Source: an uncultured Maribacter sp. (lineage in GTDB: Bacteria > Bacteroidota > Bacteroidia > Flavobacteriales > Flavobacteriaceae). From it: a DNA stretch of 5,996 nucleotides. Of the stretch, positions 5,570 to 5,996 are shown piece after piece. Below the pieces are notes generated by a model. That model was not told the origin of the DNA. It made no database searches and saw only the letters and a list, made by a program, of their open reading frames with translations. Where the stretch lies: the NCBI GenBank assembly GCA_905479535.1, contig CAJQMW010000422.1, forward strand, positions 1 through 5,996, given 5' to 3'. Positions within the stretch are counted from its first letter, which is position 1; every line of letters begins with the position of its first letter. Made by a program: the position numbers and the translations under genes.

Positions 5570-5996
5570 ATGATTCCAGCTAATTTCAATTATCATAAGG
5601 CAACTTCATTGCAGGAAGCGATTGCCTTATCGCAAGAACTTGGTGAAGAAGCGAAATACATGTCAGGCGGCCATAGCTTGCTGCCAATGATGAAACTTCG
5701 GTTCGCCACTCCCGAGCATATTATCGATATCAGTAAAATTGAGGGTCTTTCCTATATTAAGGAAGAAGACAATATGCTTAAAATCGGTGCTTTGACCACC
5801 CAGAGCGAGATGGAGCATAACACCCTTATAAAAGAGAATTATCCTATTATGGGCGACGCCATCTGGTTGACGGCGGATCCTTCGGTTAGGAACTGCGGTA
5901 CCATTGGGGGTAACATCGCCCACGGTGATGCTGCCAATGACCAACCTGCTTTGATGTTAGCCATGCGAGCAACGATTATTGCGGAAGGCGGGGAAG
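5570..5996 (+). CDS. FAD-binding subunit (CoxM/XdhB type) of a molybdenum hydroxylase, N-terminal part
   Basis: The first 142 residues of a gene that continues past the window; family members are about 290 residues long. This subunit binds FAD and passes electrons from the iron-sulfur subunit to an acceptor in xanthine dehydrogenase, CO dehydrogenase and related cytoplasmic enzymes. Both FAD signatures are visible: SGGHSLLP at 32-39, followed by MMKLRFA, and NCGTIGGN at 108-115 followed by IAHGDAANDQPAL. They stand at the same residue numbers as the AGGHSLLP and TIGGS motifs of the CO dehydrogenase subunit CoxM, so the ATG at 5570 is well supported although no Shine-Dalgarno sequence is present. 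A separate FAD subunit implies a three-subunit enzyme, with the 2Fe-2S and molybdenum subunits expected downstream. The neighbouring XdhC-type chaperone and desulfurase point to a sulfurated Moco of the xanthine oxidase type. The substrate cannot be told from this part. Confidence 0.94.
   Translation, partial: MIPANFNYHKATSLQEAIALSQELGEEAKYMSGGHSLLPMMKLRFATPEHIIDISKIEGLSYIKEEDNMLKIGALTTQSEMEHNTLIKENYPIMGDAIWLTADPSVRNCGTIGGNIAHGDAANDQPALMLAMRATIIAEGGE

Noticed and set aside
5663..5944. A 93-codon reverse frame opposite the FAD-subunit gene
   Set aside because: The forward frame carries both FAD signatures at the expected positions, so the reverse frame is a shadow.

Overview
The window looks like part of a Bacteroidota chromosome, most likely from the family Flavobacteriaceae. 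By eye the base composition is around the low forties in percent GC. Most starts lack a Shine-Dalgarno sequence, and one candidate promoter fits the Bacteroidota TTG / TAnnTTTG pattern. The genus assignment is inference; no rRNA or marker gene is present. The content is one coherent locus for molybdenum cofactor (Moco) synthesis, Moco sulfuration and a molybdenum hydroxylase of the xanthine oxidase family.

Layout: (1) Bases 1-226 (+) hold the C-terminal end of a TauE/SafE-type membrane transporter. (2) Bases 2890-217 (-) hold a very tight set of three genes, moaA, moeA and a small four-helix membrane protein with CC and CPLC cysteine motifs, with gaps of 1 and 9 nt. The last gene overlaps the transporter gene tail to tail by 10 bp. 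(3) A divergent gap of 87 bp separates moaA from a forward xdhC-type Moco chaperone gene, 2978-4084. (4) A 116-bp convergent gap separates it from a reverse NifS/IscS-type cysteine desulfurase gene, 5373-4201. (5) A 196-bp AT-rich divergent gap with a small inverted repeat and a candidate promoter leads to a forward gene that runs off the window. It encodes the FAD-binding (CoxM/XdhB-type) subunit of a three-subunit molybdenum hydroxylase.

How the parts fit: MoaA makes the first pterin intermediate from GTP, and MoeA inserts molybdate into molybdopterin. The desulfurase can supply the sulfur for the terminal Mo=S ligand, and the XdhC-type protein protects Moco and hands it to the apoenzyme. 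The FAD subunit starts the enzyme that would receive it; the iron-sulfur and molybdenum subunits probably lie just beyond base 5996. Sulfur traffic links the less obvious genes (the TauE-type exporter, the Cys-rich membrane protein and the desulfurase), but this link is inferred from position only. The other Moco genes (moaC, moaD, moaE, mobA/mocA) are not in the window. No RNA gene, mobile element or CRISPR array was seen. The least understood element is the CPLC membrane protein; everything else belongs to known families in a plausible but not radically new arrangement.
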